Shown piece after piece: positions 1-9,278 of a stretch of DNA of 64,000 nt. The position numbers were made by a program, and so were the translations under genes. The notes beneath the pieces were generated by a model. The model was not told the DNA's origin. It saw only the letters and a program-made list of their open reading frames with translations, and ran no database searches. The DNA comes from JBGTCD01 sp041749015 (GTDB lineage Bacteria > Bacteroidota > Bacteroidia > Cytophagales > Cyclobacteriaceae). Where the stretch lies: positions 1 through 64,000 of the forward strand of contig JBGTCD010000104.1 of the NCBI GenBank assembly GCA_041749015.1, given 5' to 3'. Within the stretch, counting starts at the first letter, position 1. The number at the start of each line of letters is the position of its first letter.

Positions 1-1
1 T

Positions 2-328
2 ATTTCATCGACAGCAGCCTATCGATATTTCCCGGGTGGTGCAGTGTACTGCGCCACGAAGGCAGCGGTAAAAATGTTTTCCGAAGGCCTACGACAGGAA
101 TTAGCTCCAAAGTATGGTATATGTGTTACCTCTATTGAGCCTGGAGCTGTAGCAACAGACTTAATGGATACCATAACAGACGAAGATATTTTAGGTAAAC
201 TATCAGAAATGCAGAAGATGACGATGCTGGAACCAGAGGATATTGCGGAGGCAATTTATTACGCCCTCTCACAACCGAGTCGCGTCAACATAAATGATGT
301 ATATATCATGCCTACGGAACAGCAGTAA
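2..328 (+). CDS. SDR family oxidoreductase, C-terminal part (cut by window edge)
   Basis: The reading frame is open from the first bases of the window, so the gene starts upstream and only about 108 residues are seen. The fragment begins with the ISS segment that carries the catalytic Ser of short-chain dehydrogenases, followed by YCATK, the YxxxK catalytic pair. Then comes the usual SEGLRQEL helix and a PGAVATD substrate-loop segment. These features place it among classical NAD(P)-dependent oxidoreductases. The substrate cannot be read from this half. The next gene on the strand follows after about 170 nt, so they are probably not tightly coupled. Confidence 0.85.
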   Translation: MSSTAAYRYFPGGAVYCATKAAVKMFSEGLRQELAPKYGICVTSIEPGAVATDLMDTITDEDILGKLSEMQKMTMLEPEDIAEAIYYALSQPSRVNINDVYIMPTEQQ

Positions 329-499
329 GCCTCAATTCATTAAATTTTATTCATTAAAAAAATTATCATGATCAATAAGAAAAAGGGAAAGCAATGCCAA
401 TCAAATCACAGAGGCAGTTAGGTACTTGAAAATCCTTTCGACCCACAATTAAGTAAAATCGAAAACCAGCTTATATAATTTAACTTAAATAGAAAAAGC

Positions 500-790
500 A
501 TGAAAAATAAAAAGAAACAAGCAGACCATGATGCTAATATCACAAAAGACGATTTGCTAGCCATAGGGAATAAAGGGCAAAATCTGCGCTCGGATGATGG
601 AGAGGATGCTGCACTTGTAGATCGGGATGAAAAAGTGGATTTCGAAGGTAAGGACTTGGATGTTCCAGGAAGAACTTTGCCGGAAGACAAAAAGACCAAG
701 TCCTTAAAAGACGAAGAAAATCAAATATACAGCCAGGGAGGTGAGGATAACGAAAATCTGGAACAAGATTCGAGTCAGTTGCCCGCTTAA
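500..790 (+). CDS. small highly charged protein, unknown function
   Basis: This 96-residue protein is rich in Asp, Glu and Lys and has no signal peptide, membrane segment or cysteine. It contains an ITKDDLLAIGNKG segment and a GKDLDVPG motif followed by an acidic tail (EENQIYSQGGEDNENLE). I recall short Bacteroidota proteins with the same order: KDDL box, DLDVPG box, acidic YSLGGD-like box. They are annotated only as hypothetical. It is likely cytosolic and intrinsically disordered. It sits among stress-type genes (SDR, MscS, DUF2254), but a role in stress is inference from context only. Confidence 0.7.
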   Translation: MKNKKKQADHDANITKDDLLAIGNKGQNLRSDDGEDAALVDRDEKVDFEGKDLDVPGRTLPEDKKTKSLKDEENQIYSQGGEDNENLEQDSSQLPA

Positions 791-820
791 CAAGTTACAA
801 CGACTACAGCCTGAAAGCTG

Positions 821-898
821 ATGAAGGATAAGACAGGAGTTGTCATTGCTATTGGAATGATAGGCTCAGGCTTAATTCATAAAAAAGCTGCCTACTAA
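821..898 (+). pseudogene. remnant of an epimerase 5' end (first copy)
   Basis: A 25-codon frame begins MKDKTGVVIAIGMIGSGLIH and stops at 896. It matches the N-terminus of the broken epimerase at 3338 (DKAEVVIVTGSSGMIGSALI) over the Rossmann glycine motif, except that three residues including the TGSS part are missing. At DNA level about 28 of 30 bases agree over the GMIGSxLIHK coding stretch (852-883 against 3352-3383). It is too short to be a gene and lacks the complete nucleotide-binding loop, so I read it as a decayed duplicate. Confidence 0.55.
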
Positions 899-923
899 AT
901 AGAGGCGAATTTAAAATAGGACA

Positions 924-1856
924 ATGAAAGAGGATATACAAGAGCAAGTTGCGGAACCAGTACAAACGGTAGTCCAAAAGTTAGAAGGTTGGCTTGATAC
1001 CTTCATCAACATGCTTCCTAATATGGCAGTGACCTTGTTGTTATTGATCATCTTTCTTGTGCTTGCCAAACTTGGAAGTAAACTGTTTAGAAAACTTTTT
1101 TCCAAAGCATTCAATAACGAAGCATTGGAACATTTATTTTCCACTATAATTTATGCTACAATCCTGAGCATTGGGATTTTTATTATGCTAGGAGTGCTTG
1201 GGCTGGATAAGGCTTTAACCTCATTGCTAGCAGGAATTGGTGTGATAGGTTTGGCATTGGGTTTTGCTTTTCAGGATATCGCTGCAAATTTTGTTTCGGG
1301 TATTATCCTGGCCTTTCGGAGACCTTTTAAAATAGGGAACATAATAGAAGTAAAGGATATTATGGGCAAAGTAACGAGAACTGACTTGCGGGTTACGATA
1401 ATTGAGACTTTCCAGGGCCAGGAAGTTCACATTCCAAATAAAGACATATTACAGGGTGCCCTTTACAATTTTTCTGCTTTAGAAAAAAGGCGAATTGATA
1501 TAGCTGTAGGCGTTTCTTACGGAGAAGATCTTGAGAAAGTTGAAGAGGTTGTATTGAGCGCAATTAAAAATATGGAGGGGGTGATAGATCATGATATGAT
1601 CGTTTTTGATTATTCTGAATTCGACTCCAGTTCGATCAATTTTAATATTCGATTTTGGATCGATTACCCCGGCCAACTCGGCTACTTCACCATGAAAAGC
1701 AAAGCCATCAAAGCGATTAAAAGTGCATTTGATGAACAAGATATTACTATTCCTTTTCCAATTAGAACGTTGGACTTTGGAATTAAAGGTGGACAAAAAC
1801 TCTCCCAAATGGAATTGAATATGAAGGGGGCAGCCAAAGAAAAAAGTACAGAATAG
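924..1856 (+). CDS. MscS-family mechanosensitive channel
   Basis: The 310-residue protein has the small-conductance mechanosensitive channel layout: an amphipathic N-terminus, hydrophobic helices at about 35-50 and 72-92, then the pore-lining TM3 at about 100-128 with the Gly/Ala-rich run GVIGLALGFAFQDIAANF. The cytoplasmic beta domain follows (RRPFKIGNIIEV, IPNKDIL) and the C-terminal IPFPIRTLDF strand is typical. It would release solutes on osmotic downshock from the inner membrane. It precedes the DUF2254 gene by about 150 nt in the same direction. A second, divergent MscS gene lies at 50815. The start at 924 gives the full family length. Confidence 0.93.
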   Translation: MKEDIQEQVAEPVQTVVQKLEGWLDTFINMLPNMAVTLLLLIIFLVLAKLGSKLFRKLFSKAFNNEALEHLFSTIIYATILSIGIFIMLGVLGLDKALTSLLAGIGVIGLALGFAFQDIAANFVSGIILAFRRPFKIGNIIEVKDIMGKVTRTDLRVTIIETFQGQEVHIPNKDILQGALYNFSALEKRRIDIAVGVSYGEDLEKVEEVVLSAIKNMEGVIDHDMIVFDYSEFDSSSINFNIRFWIDYPGQLGYFTMKSKAIKAIKSAFDEQDITIPFPIRTLDFGIKGGQKLSQMELNMKGAAKEKSTE

Positions 1857-2009
1857 TTGCATAAATTCACAATGACTAAGTCTTTATTTTGTAAGATTTA
1901 GGACAAGAAAATGAATGGAAAAATCAGAGATTTAATTATGGAAGAGCGTATTTCAAAATTTATGGCTAATCCCTTTTAAACGAAGAAGCCTCCACATAAA
2001 AAGAATGAG

Positions 2010-3233
2010 ATGGTAAAAAATATCAGATTATGGCTTAAGTACCATCAGAACAAAATTGTAAACAGTATTGCGTTTTATCCTGTAATAATGGTTATCGCCT
2101 TTCTGGCGCTTTCAATATTGAGCCTTACGTTTGATTTTTCTGAAATGGGCATGCAAATAAAATCTGATTTGCAAAGGATGAGTTTACGGGATGCTTCTAC
2201 GGCACGCAACATTATATCTTCTATTACAGCAGGAATTTTTACGTTGACCGTGTTCAGCTTTTCCATGGTAATGATTGTACTGAATCAGACTGCTTCTCAA
2301 TTAAGCAACCGGATTTTAGACAGGCTGATTGGTAGCCGTTTCCAGCAGTTAGTATTGGGTATTTATGTGGGCACAATAATATATTCTTTATTTCTTTTAA
2401 GTACAATCAGAGATATAGATCAAGGGATTCAGATTCCTGCATTAAGTACTTATTTGCTCATAGTACTTACTGTTTTCGATATATTTCTTTTCATCTATTT
2501 TTTGCATTTCATCACCCAATCTGTAAAGTATGAAGTAATCATACAGCGGGTCTTAGCAGACACAAAAACTTCATTGGAGCATACCTGTAAATTGGAGAAA
2601 GCACCTTCGGAAACTATATCAATTGAAAGTGAATACTTGATTACGGCCGCTAAATCTGGCATATATCAAGGTTTTGATACGCACGTTTTAATGCGCATTT
2701 GTGATGATAACAAGTGTGTTCTACAGCTGATTCAATCTCCCGGAACCTTTGTTTTAAAAGGGGTACCGGTTATGAAAGTAAACAAGAATTTGCCTGCCGA
2801 AATAATTACAGCAATACAAGCAGAGGTGTATTTACGATCCAGTGAAACTGTTAAAGAGAATTACTTTTTTGGCTTCCGCCAATTGACGGAAATGGCTGTT
2901 AAGGCGCTGAGCACCGGTATCAATGATCCGGGAACTGCCATAGAAAGTATTAGAGCATTATTCCAGTTATATTCCTATAGGGTGAGTTTTTTTCCTGAGA
3001 ACACAATTAAGAATAAAGAATTGCAGGTAAAGATTATTGTGAAAGAATTGACTTTTGACCAAATATTTACAGATACAATTTACCCAATTTGGGATTATGG
3101 CAAAGAAGACCGGATGGTTCAAATTGAACTTCGTCATTTACTGGAAGATTTTCTAACAATTGCTCCTGATGAAAAAATTGCATTGACATTATTACATAAA
3201 GTAAAACTGAAATTGAACGATTCAGCACACTAA
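2010..3233 (+). CDS. DUF2254 family membrane protein
   Basis: This 407-residue protein has four predicted membrane helices in its first half, at about 20-42, 70-92, 113-132 and 145-167. The segment SSITAGIFTLTVFSFSMVMIV followed by QFQQLVLGIYVGT-like residues is characteristic of DUF2254 as I recall it. The C-terminal half is soluble and contains the RQLTEMAVKALSTGINDPGTA block conserved in that family. The function is unknown; it is an inner-membrane protein. It lies downstream of the MscS gene, and the two together are bracketed by two copies of an epimerase fragment. Confidence 0.85.
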   Translation: MVKNIRLWLKYHQNKIVNSIAFYPVIMVIAFLALSILSLTFDFSEMGMQIKSDLQRMSLRDASTARNIISSITAGIFTLTVFSFSMVMIVLNQTASQLSNRILDRLIGSRFQQLVLGIYVGTIIYSLFLLSTIRDIDQGIQIPALSTYLLIVLTVFDIFLFIYFLHFITQSVKYEVIIQRVLADTKTSLEHTCKLEKAPSETISIESEYLITAAKSGIYQGFDTHVLMRICDDNKCVLQLIQSPGTFVLKGVPVMKVNKNLPAEIITAIQAEVYLRSSETVKENYFFGFRQLTEMAVKALSTGINDPGTAIESIRALFQLYSYRVSFFPENTIKNKELQVKIIVKELTFDQIFTDTIYPIWDYGKEDRMVQIELRHLLEDFLTIAPDEKIALTLLHKVKLKLNDSAH

Positions 3234-3337
3234 GAAAAATATGAAGATTATTTATTAATGAATGAATTTATATTAAGCAATCATCCGTTCTCCACGAAAT
3301 AGACGAAGAAAATGAAGACAAAGCTGAAGTAGTAATT

Positions 3338-3727
3338 GTGACAGGAAGCAGTGGAATGATAGGCTCAGCTTTAATTCATAAACTGGCTGAAAAATACCAT
3401 GTTATTGGATTTGACCATGATGATGGCTACCCTTTCCCACCAGCAGAGGCAGAATGTGTAAGTGTAGACCTCACCAGTGATGACCTAATAGCCTTCGCTT
3501 TCAAAAGGGTTCGCTACGCGTATGGCAACAAAATAGCATCGGTTATACATCTGGCTGCCTATTATGATTTTTTAGGAGAACCTTCTGATCTATATGATAA
3601 AGTTATCCACTCAGTCGCTTTCCTGTGCCGGGTGACTGACTTATATACTTCGAGCCTCCGGCTACAATATCCAATAACTTTTAAGGTGAATCCAAGAAAG
3701 CACTGCTATCATCTCGCTACGACTTAA
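3338..3727 (+). pseudogene. NAD-dependent epimerase, truncated by a repeat
   Basis: The first 90 residues are a good epimerase/SDR N-terminus: VTGSSGMIGSALIHKLA is the nucleotide-binding loop, followed by HVIGFD, VDLTSDD and the VIHLAAYYDFLGEPSDLYDK segment. No ATG lies in frame upstream before the stop at 3263; only GTG 3338 is available. From base 3608 the family pattern stops abruptly and the DNA becomes a degenerate copy of the palindromic repeat seen at 36364 and 36717. The frame ends at 3727, far short of the 300 or more residues of intact homologues. The gene is almost certainly dead. Confidence 0.75.
3608..3672. repeat. degenerate REP/MITE-like palindromic repeat
   Basis: The run CTCAGTCGCTTTCCTGTGCC and the following GGTGACT, TTATAT and GAGCCTCCGGCT blocks appear in the same order and spacing as the repeats at 36364-36451 and 36717-36815. 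The stem of the first hairpin is damaged but the second hairpin (GAGCC/GGCT) is visible. A fragment CGCTACGAC at 3715-3723 resembles half of the palindrome at 36471-36493. It begins exactly where the epimerase reading frame loses family similarity. Confidence 0.6.
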
Positions 3728-3889
3728 AAAGTACCGCTAAACCTCTGGACCTTAATTTTTCTTTTCATTCAATCAATTATAAAATTGCGAATGAGGAATC
3801 TTTATCGGTTATGTGAAAAAAAGGTCTTAGCGGACCCGGTTAAACCAACTGCAAGATGACTCAATCATATTTGTCACTTGCTACACCTG

Positions 3890-3905
3890 CCTGTCGGCAG
3901 ACAGG
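3890..3905. repeat. short palindrome (CCTGTC-GGCA-GACAGG)
   Basis: A perfect 6-bp inverted repeat with a 4-nt loop sits between the broken epimerase and the end of the convergent ABC-F gene, in a CCTGCCTGTCGGCAGACAGG context. Similar 20-mers are dispersed in many Bacteroidota genomes as I recall. It has no T-tract on either side, so it is more like a dispersed repeat than a terminator. Confidence 0.45.
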
Positions 3906-3931
3906 AGCGAGCGACTATAAATTGGGTGAGG

Positions 3932-5800
3932 CTACCCCTTATCACTTAATTCCAGCCAGGCCAGGGTTTTTGCATCTAGTTGGGCTACCAGCTTTTCACT
4001 TTCTGCAGCCAGGTCCAATAATTTTTGGTGGTCCTCCCCTGCTGCCTGCATGGCCTGGGCCAGGGCTTCTTTTTTTTGCTCCAGCACTGGTATTTCCTTT
4101 TCCAGTTGCTCCAGGGCGAGTTTTTCTTTATAAGTAGGCTTTGGTTTGGATAGCTCTTGCTTTGGAGCATCTTCAGGTTTAGAAGTACTGGTGCCTGATG
4201 TGGGCTTTGCGGTGGCTCTGGCATCCTGCTCCTCGCGGTAATCGGTATAGTTGCCATAATAGTCCCTAATCACCCCATTGCCTTCAAATACGAAGAGGTG
4301 GTCGACCAGGTGGTCCATAAAATACCGGTCGTGGGATACCAGGAGGAGACACCCTGAAAATTTCTCGAGGAAGTCTTCCAGAACGTTCAGGGTTTCGATG
4401 TCCAAGTCGTTGGTGGGCTCATCGAGAATGAGAAAATTAGGATTGGTCACCAGCACTTTGAGCAGTTGAAGGCGCTTTTTCTCCCCGCCACTGAGCTTAT
4501 TGACCGGACTGTATTGCATGGCCACCGGAAACAAAAACAATTCCAGGAATCTGGAGGCAGAGATCTGGGCTCCGTCAGACAAAGTGATAAATTCGGCGAT
4601 TTCCTTGACCTCGTCGATCACCCGGTTTTTTTCATTGAGGTTTTGGGCCTCCTGGGTAAAATACCCTATTTTGGTCGTTTGGCCGGGATAAATCCCACCA
4701 GAGTCGGGCTGGACCTTGCCCGTCAGGAGGCTCAGGAAGGTGGACTTCCCTACCCCGTTTTTGCCGACTACCCCGATCCGGTCTCCTTTCTTAAACACGT
4801 AGGAGAAATCCTTAATCAGGACAAGGTTTGGAAATGATTTATTCAGATGCTCGAGCTCCAGGATTTTGCCACCCTGTCTTGATTCATGGATGTCTAGCTC
4901 CATCTTATCCTTTTTCAGACTTTGAGAAGCTCTTTCTTTCAATTCCTCAAATGCTTCCACCCGGTACTTGGCCTTGGTGCCACGGGCTTTGGGCTGACGC
5001 CGCATCCATTCCAATTCTTTTTTGAGCAGGTTTTTTGCCTTGCTCACTTCGGCTTTTAAGATTTCCTCCCGTGCAGCCTTTTTTTCCAGAAAATAAGCAT
5101 AGTTGCCATTATAGGTGTACAACTTGCCACGATCCAGTTCGATGATTTGGTTGGCCACATTATCCAGAAAATACCGGTCGTGGGTCACCATGATCAGGGT
5201 AATGAGCTGTGATGAAAGATAGGTCTCCAGCCACTCGATGGCTTCAATATCCAGATGGTTAGTAGGTTCATCCATTACGATGATGTCAGGCTCTCGTAGC
5301 AGGACCTGAGCCAGAAATATCCGCTTGCGCTGCCCTCCTGATAGTTGCCCGAAGGTTTTGTTGAGGTCGGGTACCCCGAGTTTGCCTATGACCTCTTTGA
5401 CCTTGCTTTCGTAGTCCCAGGCCTTCATCAGTTCCATTTGCTCCAATGCCGCCTGCATGGTATCAGCGGAAGTATCAGGGTTTAGCAGGCATTCTTCATA
5501 GGCCCTTACCGCCGCTGCTTTTTCATTGCTGCTATCAAATAACACCTCCTTCACCGTAACCTTATCATCTACGGAAGGTTGCTGGGTTAGAAATCCCGGA
5601 ATGATGTCCTTGCGCATGCTAACGGTTCCTTCATCAGGTGGGATCTCTCCAGTCAGGACCTTAAGAAGGGTGGATTTCCCGGCACCATTAGCCCCTACCA
5701 TGGCTACTTTTTGGCCCTGGGCAATGCCTAAGCTTATATTTTTAAACAGCCATTTCTCGCTAAACGATTTGGAGATGGCTTCTGCAGATAAAAAATTCAA
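3932..5800 (-). CDS. ABC-F family ATPase, Uup-like
   Basis: A soluble 622-residue protein with two ABC cassettes and no membrane segments. Walker A motifs are GANGAGKS (36-43) and GKNGVGKS (346-353), signatures LSGGQ (153-157) and LSGGE (436-440), and Walker B segments DEPTNHLD and DEPTNDLD. The charged linker at about 240-310, with the WMRRQPKARGTKAK block, and the C-terminal coiled coil at about 560-615 fit the Uup branch of ABC-F. That branch acts on ribosomes or nucleic acids rather than in transport. The start is TTG at 5800 behind an AAAAAGG sequence; an upstream stop excludes a longer frame. Confidence 0.9.
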   Translation of the reverse strand: MNFLSAEAISKSFSEKWLFKNISLGIAQGQKVAMVGANGAGKSTLLKVLTGEIPPDEGTVSMRKDIIPGFLTQQPSVDDKVTVKEVLFDSSNEKAAAVRAYEECLLNPDTSADTMQAALEQMELMKAWDYESKVKEVIGKLGVPDLNKTFGQLSGGQRKRIFLAQVLLREPDIIVMDEPTNHLDIEAIEWLETYLSSQLITLIMVTHDRYFLDNVANQIIELDRGKLYTYNGNYAYFLEKKAAREEILKAEVSKAKNLLKKELEWMRRQPKARGTKAKYRVEAFEELKERASQSLKKDKMELDIHESRQGGKILELEHLNKSFPNLVLIKDFSYVFKKGDRIGVVGKNGVGKSTFLSLLTGKVQPDSGGIYPGQTTKIGYFTQEAQNLNEKNRVIDEVKEIAEFITLSDGAQISASRFLELFLFPVAMQYSPVNKLSGGEKKRLQLLKVLVTNPNFLILDEPTNDLDIETLNVLEDFLEKFSGCLLLVSHDRYFMDHLVDHLFVFEGNGVIRDYYGNYTDYREEQDARATAKPTSGTSTSKPEDAPKQELSKPKPTYKEKLALEQLEKEIPVLEQKKEALAQAMQAAGEDHQKLLDLAAESEKLVAQLDAKTLAWLELSDKG

Positions 5801-5917
5801 TGCCTTTTTAATTTAAGGTGCAAAAGTACAGAATACTTGGGATGAACTTTGAGTTCCAGGGAAAATAAGATTAAGCCATCATGATTATTTATGGCCACCG
5901 ATTAAATCCGGACCAAA

Positions 5918-6982
5918 TCAGGCAACTCCAAGTTTCTTTAAATGCATGAGGTGTGACATGACGGCCTTGGCCATGGAAGAGTATTCATTGTACTGAACGC
6001 CAAACTCAGCACAGGTTTCCTTGACCAGCCGGGTGATCTGAGGATAATGGATATGGCTGATCCTTGGAAATAAATGGTGCTCAATTTGAAAGTTAAGCCC
6101 ACCAAGCAGCCAGTGAAGGAGCTTGCTGGAAGTGGCAAAATTGGCCGTAGTAGCCATTTGATGCAAGGACCATTCTTCTTTGCTTTTTCCATCTGATCCC
6201 AAATGAAACTGAGTGGCCTCTACCACATGCGCCAATTGAAAAACAATACTGATGGCTAATCCGCATATAAAAGTTAGGATCAAAAATCCTATTAACCAGG
6301 GTAACCAGCCCACCATAATTATCGGTATGACCATATAAACCAGCACATACATGACTTTTGTGATCCAGAAAATAAAATGCTCCTTAAGTGGCAATCTCTT
6401 TGTATCGGAGGTGGCATAAATTTTACCACTGAAATACTTGACAAAATCTTCATAAAAGATCCAAGCCAGATATGAAATCCCGTAAAGAATGACCCAGTAT
6501 ACGTTTTGAAAACGATGGTAATTGTGCCTAGGCTGTCCTTCATGCAGCCTCATGAATGGCTTTACATCAATATCAGAATCGAGACCCTCTACATTGGTGA
6601 AGGTATGATGGTTGATGTTATGCTTGATCTTCCAGTAGTGCGTGCTCCCACCCAGTACGTTAAGAAAATATGCTGAAATCTTATTGATCCATTGATGCCG
6701 GGAATAACTTTGGTGCCCACCTTCATGCATAATATTAAAACCTATTACCGCGAAGTTGAGCCCCATCAAAGCACAGAGCAATATGGCCACCCAGGTGACT
6801 GGGGTAAAAAACACCAATATGACATAAAGAGTAATCAAGGATAATACCTGTAAGCCACTCTTAAGGTATAGCTTCCAATTGCCGTAGGGATGAATATTCT
6901 TTTGGGTGAAGTATTGATCAACCCGCTCCTTGAGGGTAGAAAAAAAGGAGCAGTCACTGGATTCAAATTTATATTTAAGCAT
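5918..6982 (-). CDS. membrane fatty acid desaturase (front-end type)
   Basis: The 354-residue protein carries the three histidine boxes of membrane di-iron desaturases: HEGGH (86-90), HNINHH (121-126) and QIEHH near 299. A glutamine in the third box marks the delta-5/delta-6 acyl-lipid or linoleoyl-CoA desaturase branch. Hydrophobic blocks at about 42-85 and 205-250 form the membrane core. It would introduce a double bond into membrane lipid acyl chains with electrons from a ferredoxin or cytochrome b5-like donor, none of which is nearby. About 210 AT-rich nt upstream probably hold its promoter. A delta-9-type desaturase lies separately at 42056. Confidence 0.9.
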   Translation of the reverse strand: MLKYKFESSDCSFFSTLKERVDQYFTQKNIHPYGNWKLYLKSGLQVLSLITLYVILVFFTPVTWVAILLCALMGLNFAVIGFNIMHEGGHQSYSRHQWINKISAYFLNVLGGSTHYWKIKHNINHHTFTNVEGLDSDIDVKPFMRLHEGQPRHNYHRFQNVYWVILYGISYLAWIFYEDFVKYFSGKIYATSDTKRLPLKEHFIFWITKVMYVLVYMVIPIIMVGWLPWLIGFLILTFICGLAISIVFQLAHVVEATQFHLGSDGKSKEEWSLHQMATTANFATSSKLLHWLLGGLNFQIEHHLFPRISHIHYPQITRLVKETCAEFGVQYNEYSSMAKAVMSHLMHLKKLGVA

Positions 6983-7194
6983 TAAGTCTTTATTATACTT
7001 CTATAACGATAATAACCTCATTACGTTCAAACCGTTTAAAGGTGCAAATCTAATACAATTTCTTTCAAATTTCGAAATCTCATAAAAGGTTCTGATTTAA
7101 TAATTATAAACATCTAAAGACCAATGATATAAGCAAAATTAAGTAAAAAACGCTTTAAAAAATCAGGCTTCAATTGCATTAGATTTAAAAATAA

Positions 7195-7836
7195 TTACTT
7201 TACTGGATTAGCAGGCACCCCAATTACGGTAACCCTATTAGGCACATCCCTGGTGACTACTGCCCCGGACCCTACCCTGGCCCCTTTGCCAACAATGATC
7301 CCATTTAAAATATTGGCACCTGAACCTACCATTACTTCAGAACCGATCTTAACATCTCCTGCCAGGTTGGCTCCGGGCATAATGGAGGCGAAGTCACCGA
7401 TGGATGAATTGTGACCAGCCGTAACGTTGAGATTGATCAGGACGTAATTTCCAATGGTAATACCGGTAGTGAGCACCACCCCTGCTCCTATCACAACACC
7501 TTTACCCATTACCACGGTTTGAGAGTCCTGAATAATGGCTGCCGGATGGATTAAGGCAGGAAAGTGAAGATGAGGATTGCTTAAAGTGGTGATGACCTTT
7601 GCTTTAATCGAAGGGCTTCCAATCCCTATGAAAACATTAATATCCTCAGATTTCTGATTCAGGTCAGTCCCGCTCCCTAATACCTCTAACTGATCTACCA
7701 TGGTGCCTTTGGGGAGGCCATCGTCGATGAAGCCCATCAGCTCCAGGTCGGGATAAACTACTGGTAGCATAGACCGAATTTCTCTGCCCAGGCCTCCTGC
7801 GCCGTAAATGATTGATTTGCGTACCATTTGATTCAA
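7195..7836 (-). CDS. NeuD/PglD-type acyltransferase
   Basis: The 213-residue protein starts with a small Rossmann-like domain (IIYGAGGLGREI) that in this family binds the sugar nucleotide. It ends with a left-handed beta-helix of hexapeptide repeats (IGNYVLINLNVT, IGDFASIMPGANLAG, IGSEVMVGSGANI), and the C-terminal GVPANPVK turn is standard. Relatives O- or N-acetylate sugars for surface polysaccharide or glycoprotein glycans. It begins 33 nt after the end of the sugar transporter on the same strand, so the two are probably cotranscribed. Confidence 0.85.
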   Translation of the reverse strand: MNQMVRKSIIYGAGGLGREIRSMLPVVYPDLELMGFIDDGLPKGTMVDQLEVLGSGTDLNQKSEDINVFIGIGSPSIKAKVITTLSNPHLHFPALIHPAAIIQDSQTVVMGKGVVIGAGVVLTTGITIGNYVLINLNVTAGHNSSIGDFASIMPGANLAGDVKIGSEVMVGSGANILNGIIVGKGARVGSGAVVTRDVPNRVTVIGVPANPVK

Positions 7837-7869
7837 TAAGCAAGAATAAAGGTAATAATAAATTTAATT

Positions 7870-8313
7870 TTAACCATTAGGAGTATCAGCCGCCATTCCG
7901 GACTGTAATGGTGATTCTTTTTTAAGTCTGCTCCCTTTGAATCCGTAAAACGCCAGGTAAATATAGCAAACAATGGGAACCAGAAAGGACATTTTGATAC
8001 CGATTAAATCTGCTACTTTTCCATGCAGCAATGGGATTAAGGCCCCTCCCAGGATGGCCATTATGAGCAGGGACGACCCCTGGCTGGTATATTTGCCCAG
8101 CTGGGCAATCGCAAGGGTAAATATATTAGACCACATGATGCTGTTGAACAGTCCAATGCCTACAACAGCCCACATAGCGGCCTTTCCACCAACAAAAATG
8201 GCGAAAAGGAGCAGAATCACATTCACCATGGCAAAGATGCCAAGGGTTCTGCCTGGCAGTGACCGACCAATCTGAAAGAATATGAAGTTCAACCCTATCA
8301 ATCCCAGCCAGGG
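7870..8313 (-). pseudogene. sugar MFS transporter, C-terminal fragment after in-frame stop
   Basis: This is the last third of the transporter that starts at 9270. It is in the same reading frame and separated from the first part only by a TAG codon at 8314-8316. The frame resumes PWLGLIGLNFIFFQIGRSLPG and continues through TM segments of the FucP/GluP type (LFNSIMWSNIFTLAIAQLG) to a normal charged C-terminus. The joined length would be 466 residues, right for the family. A TGG to TAG change (Trp to stop) is the simplest origin, which is inference. A TTG at 8301 could restart translation, but an isolated C-terminal half would not transport. Confidence 0.7.
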
Positions 8314-9270
8314 CTAAAGCTCTTTCATCGGGATTCCGGTCATCCAGTAGATCAGTCCAAATAGCACCAGCCCCACCCCTGCCATGCTCCAATATTTTTC
8401 GAACCTTGGGCGGGCCCCGAGCATGATGGAGCCCATAAACCGCCCGATCATAGCACCACCCCAATATAAGGCCAGGTAGTTTTTACCAACCACCTCAGGT
8501 AATCCAGCCACCTCTTCAAGTCCGATAAAACCGATGAATAAACTCCCTATGGCGACCTCCCCTCCTACATACATGAATATAGCGCCTATACCCAAAACCA
8601 GATGCGGATATCGAAGGGCCCCTGCACCTTCTATGATTTCTTCTTTATTAGTAAAAACCGGTAGTTTTGATATCCACGTGAATACCGCCAATATCAGGAA
8701 TAGTCCTGCAAATATGAGATAGGGGGTTTTTACTGCGGAAGCGGAAACCACCTCCGGGTCAAAAAAGAATTCAAAAACCAGATAACCTCCTAAAATTGGG
8801 GCTATGGTAGTACCAAAGGAATTAAATCCTTGTGCGAGATTAAGTCGGCTGGAAGCAGAAACCTCTGAACCCAGGATGGATACGTATGGATTGGCGGTGA
8901 TCTGAAGCAGAGTAAACCCCAGCCCTAAAATGAATAAAGCCCCCAGAAAAAATCCGAACAGGCTATAGGTGGCAGCAGGATAAAAAAGTAAGCAACCGAA
9001 GGCCGAAATCAGCAGTCCCAGGATGATGCCGTTTTTATACCCGATTTTATTAATGGGGTCCCCTATTATGGAGGAAATGATAAAGTATAAGGTGCCGCCC
9101 AGAAAATACGCGCCAAAAAAGGAGAACTGCACAAACATGGCCTGAAAGTAGGTCAGGCTGAATACGCCTTTAAGGTAGGGAATTAAGATGTCATTCATGC
9201 AGGTGATAAACCCCCACATGAAGAACATAATAGTGAGCACCGCAAGGGGTGCATATTGGTGCCTTGCCAT
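8314..9270 (-). pseudogene. sugar MFS transporter (FucP/GluP-like), N-terminal part ending at in-frame TAG
   Basis: Residues 1-318 form the first eight or so membrane helices of a sugar:H+ symporter of the fucose/glucose/galactose permease family. The FFMWGFITCMNDILIPYLK start and the GFTLLQITANPYVSILG motif are typical. The frame ends at TAG 8314-8316 after the segment YWMTGIPMKEL, in the middle of the membrane domain, and continues in frame afterwards. It is either a recent nonsense mutation, a sequencing or assembly error, or a read-through case. An inverted repeat lies just upstream of the start. Confidence 0.75.
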
Positions 9271-9278
9271 CGGTATTA

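Noticed and set aside
422..478. Frame reading VLENPFDPQLSKIENQLI before the 96-residue gene
   Set aside because: It is preceded by a stop and has no start codon; 18 codons are too few to call a remnant without a homologue.
1911..1979. 22-codon frame between the MscS and DUF2254 genes (MNGKIRDLIMEERISKFMAN...)
   Set aside because: Too short, no promoter or conservation evidence.
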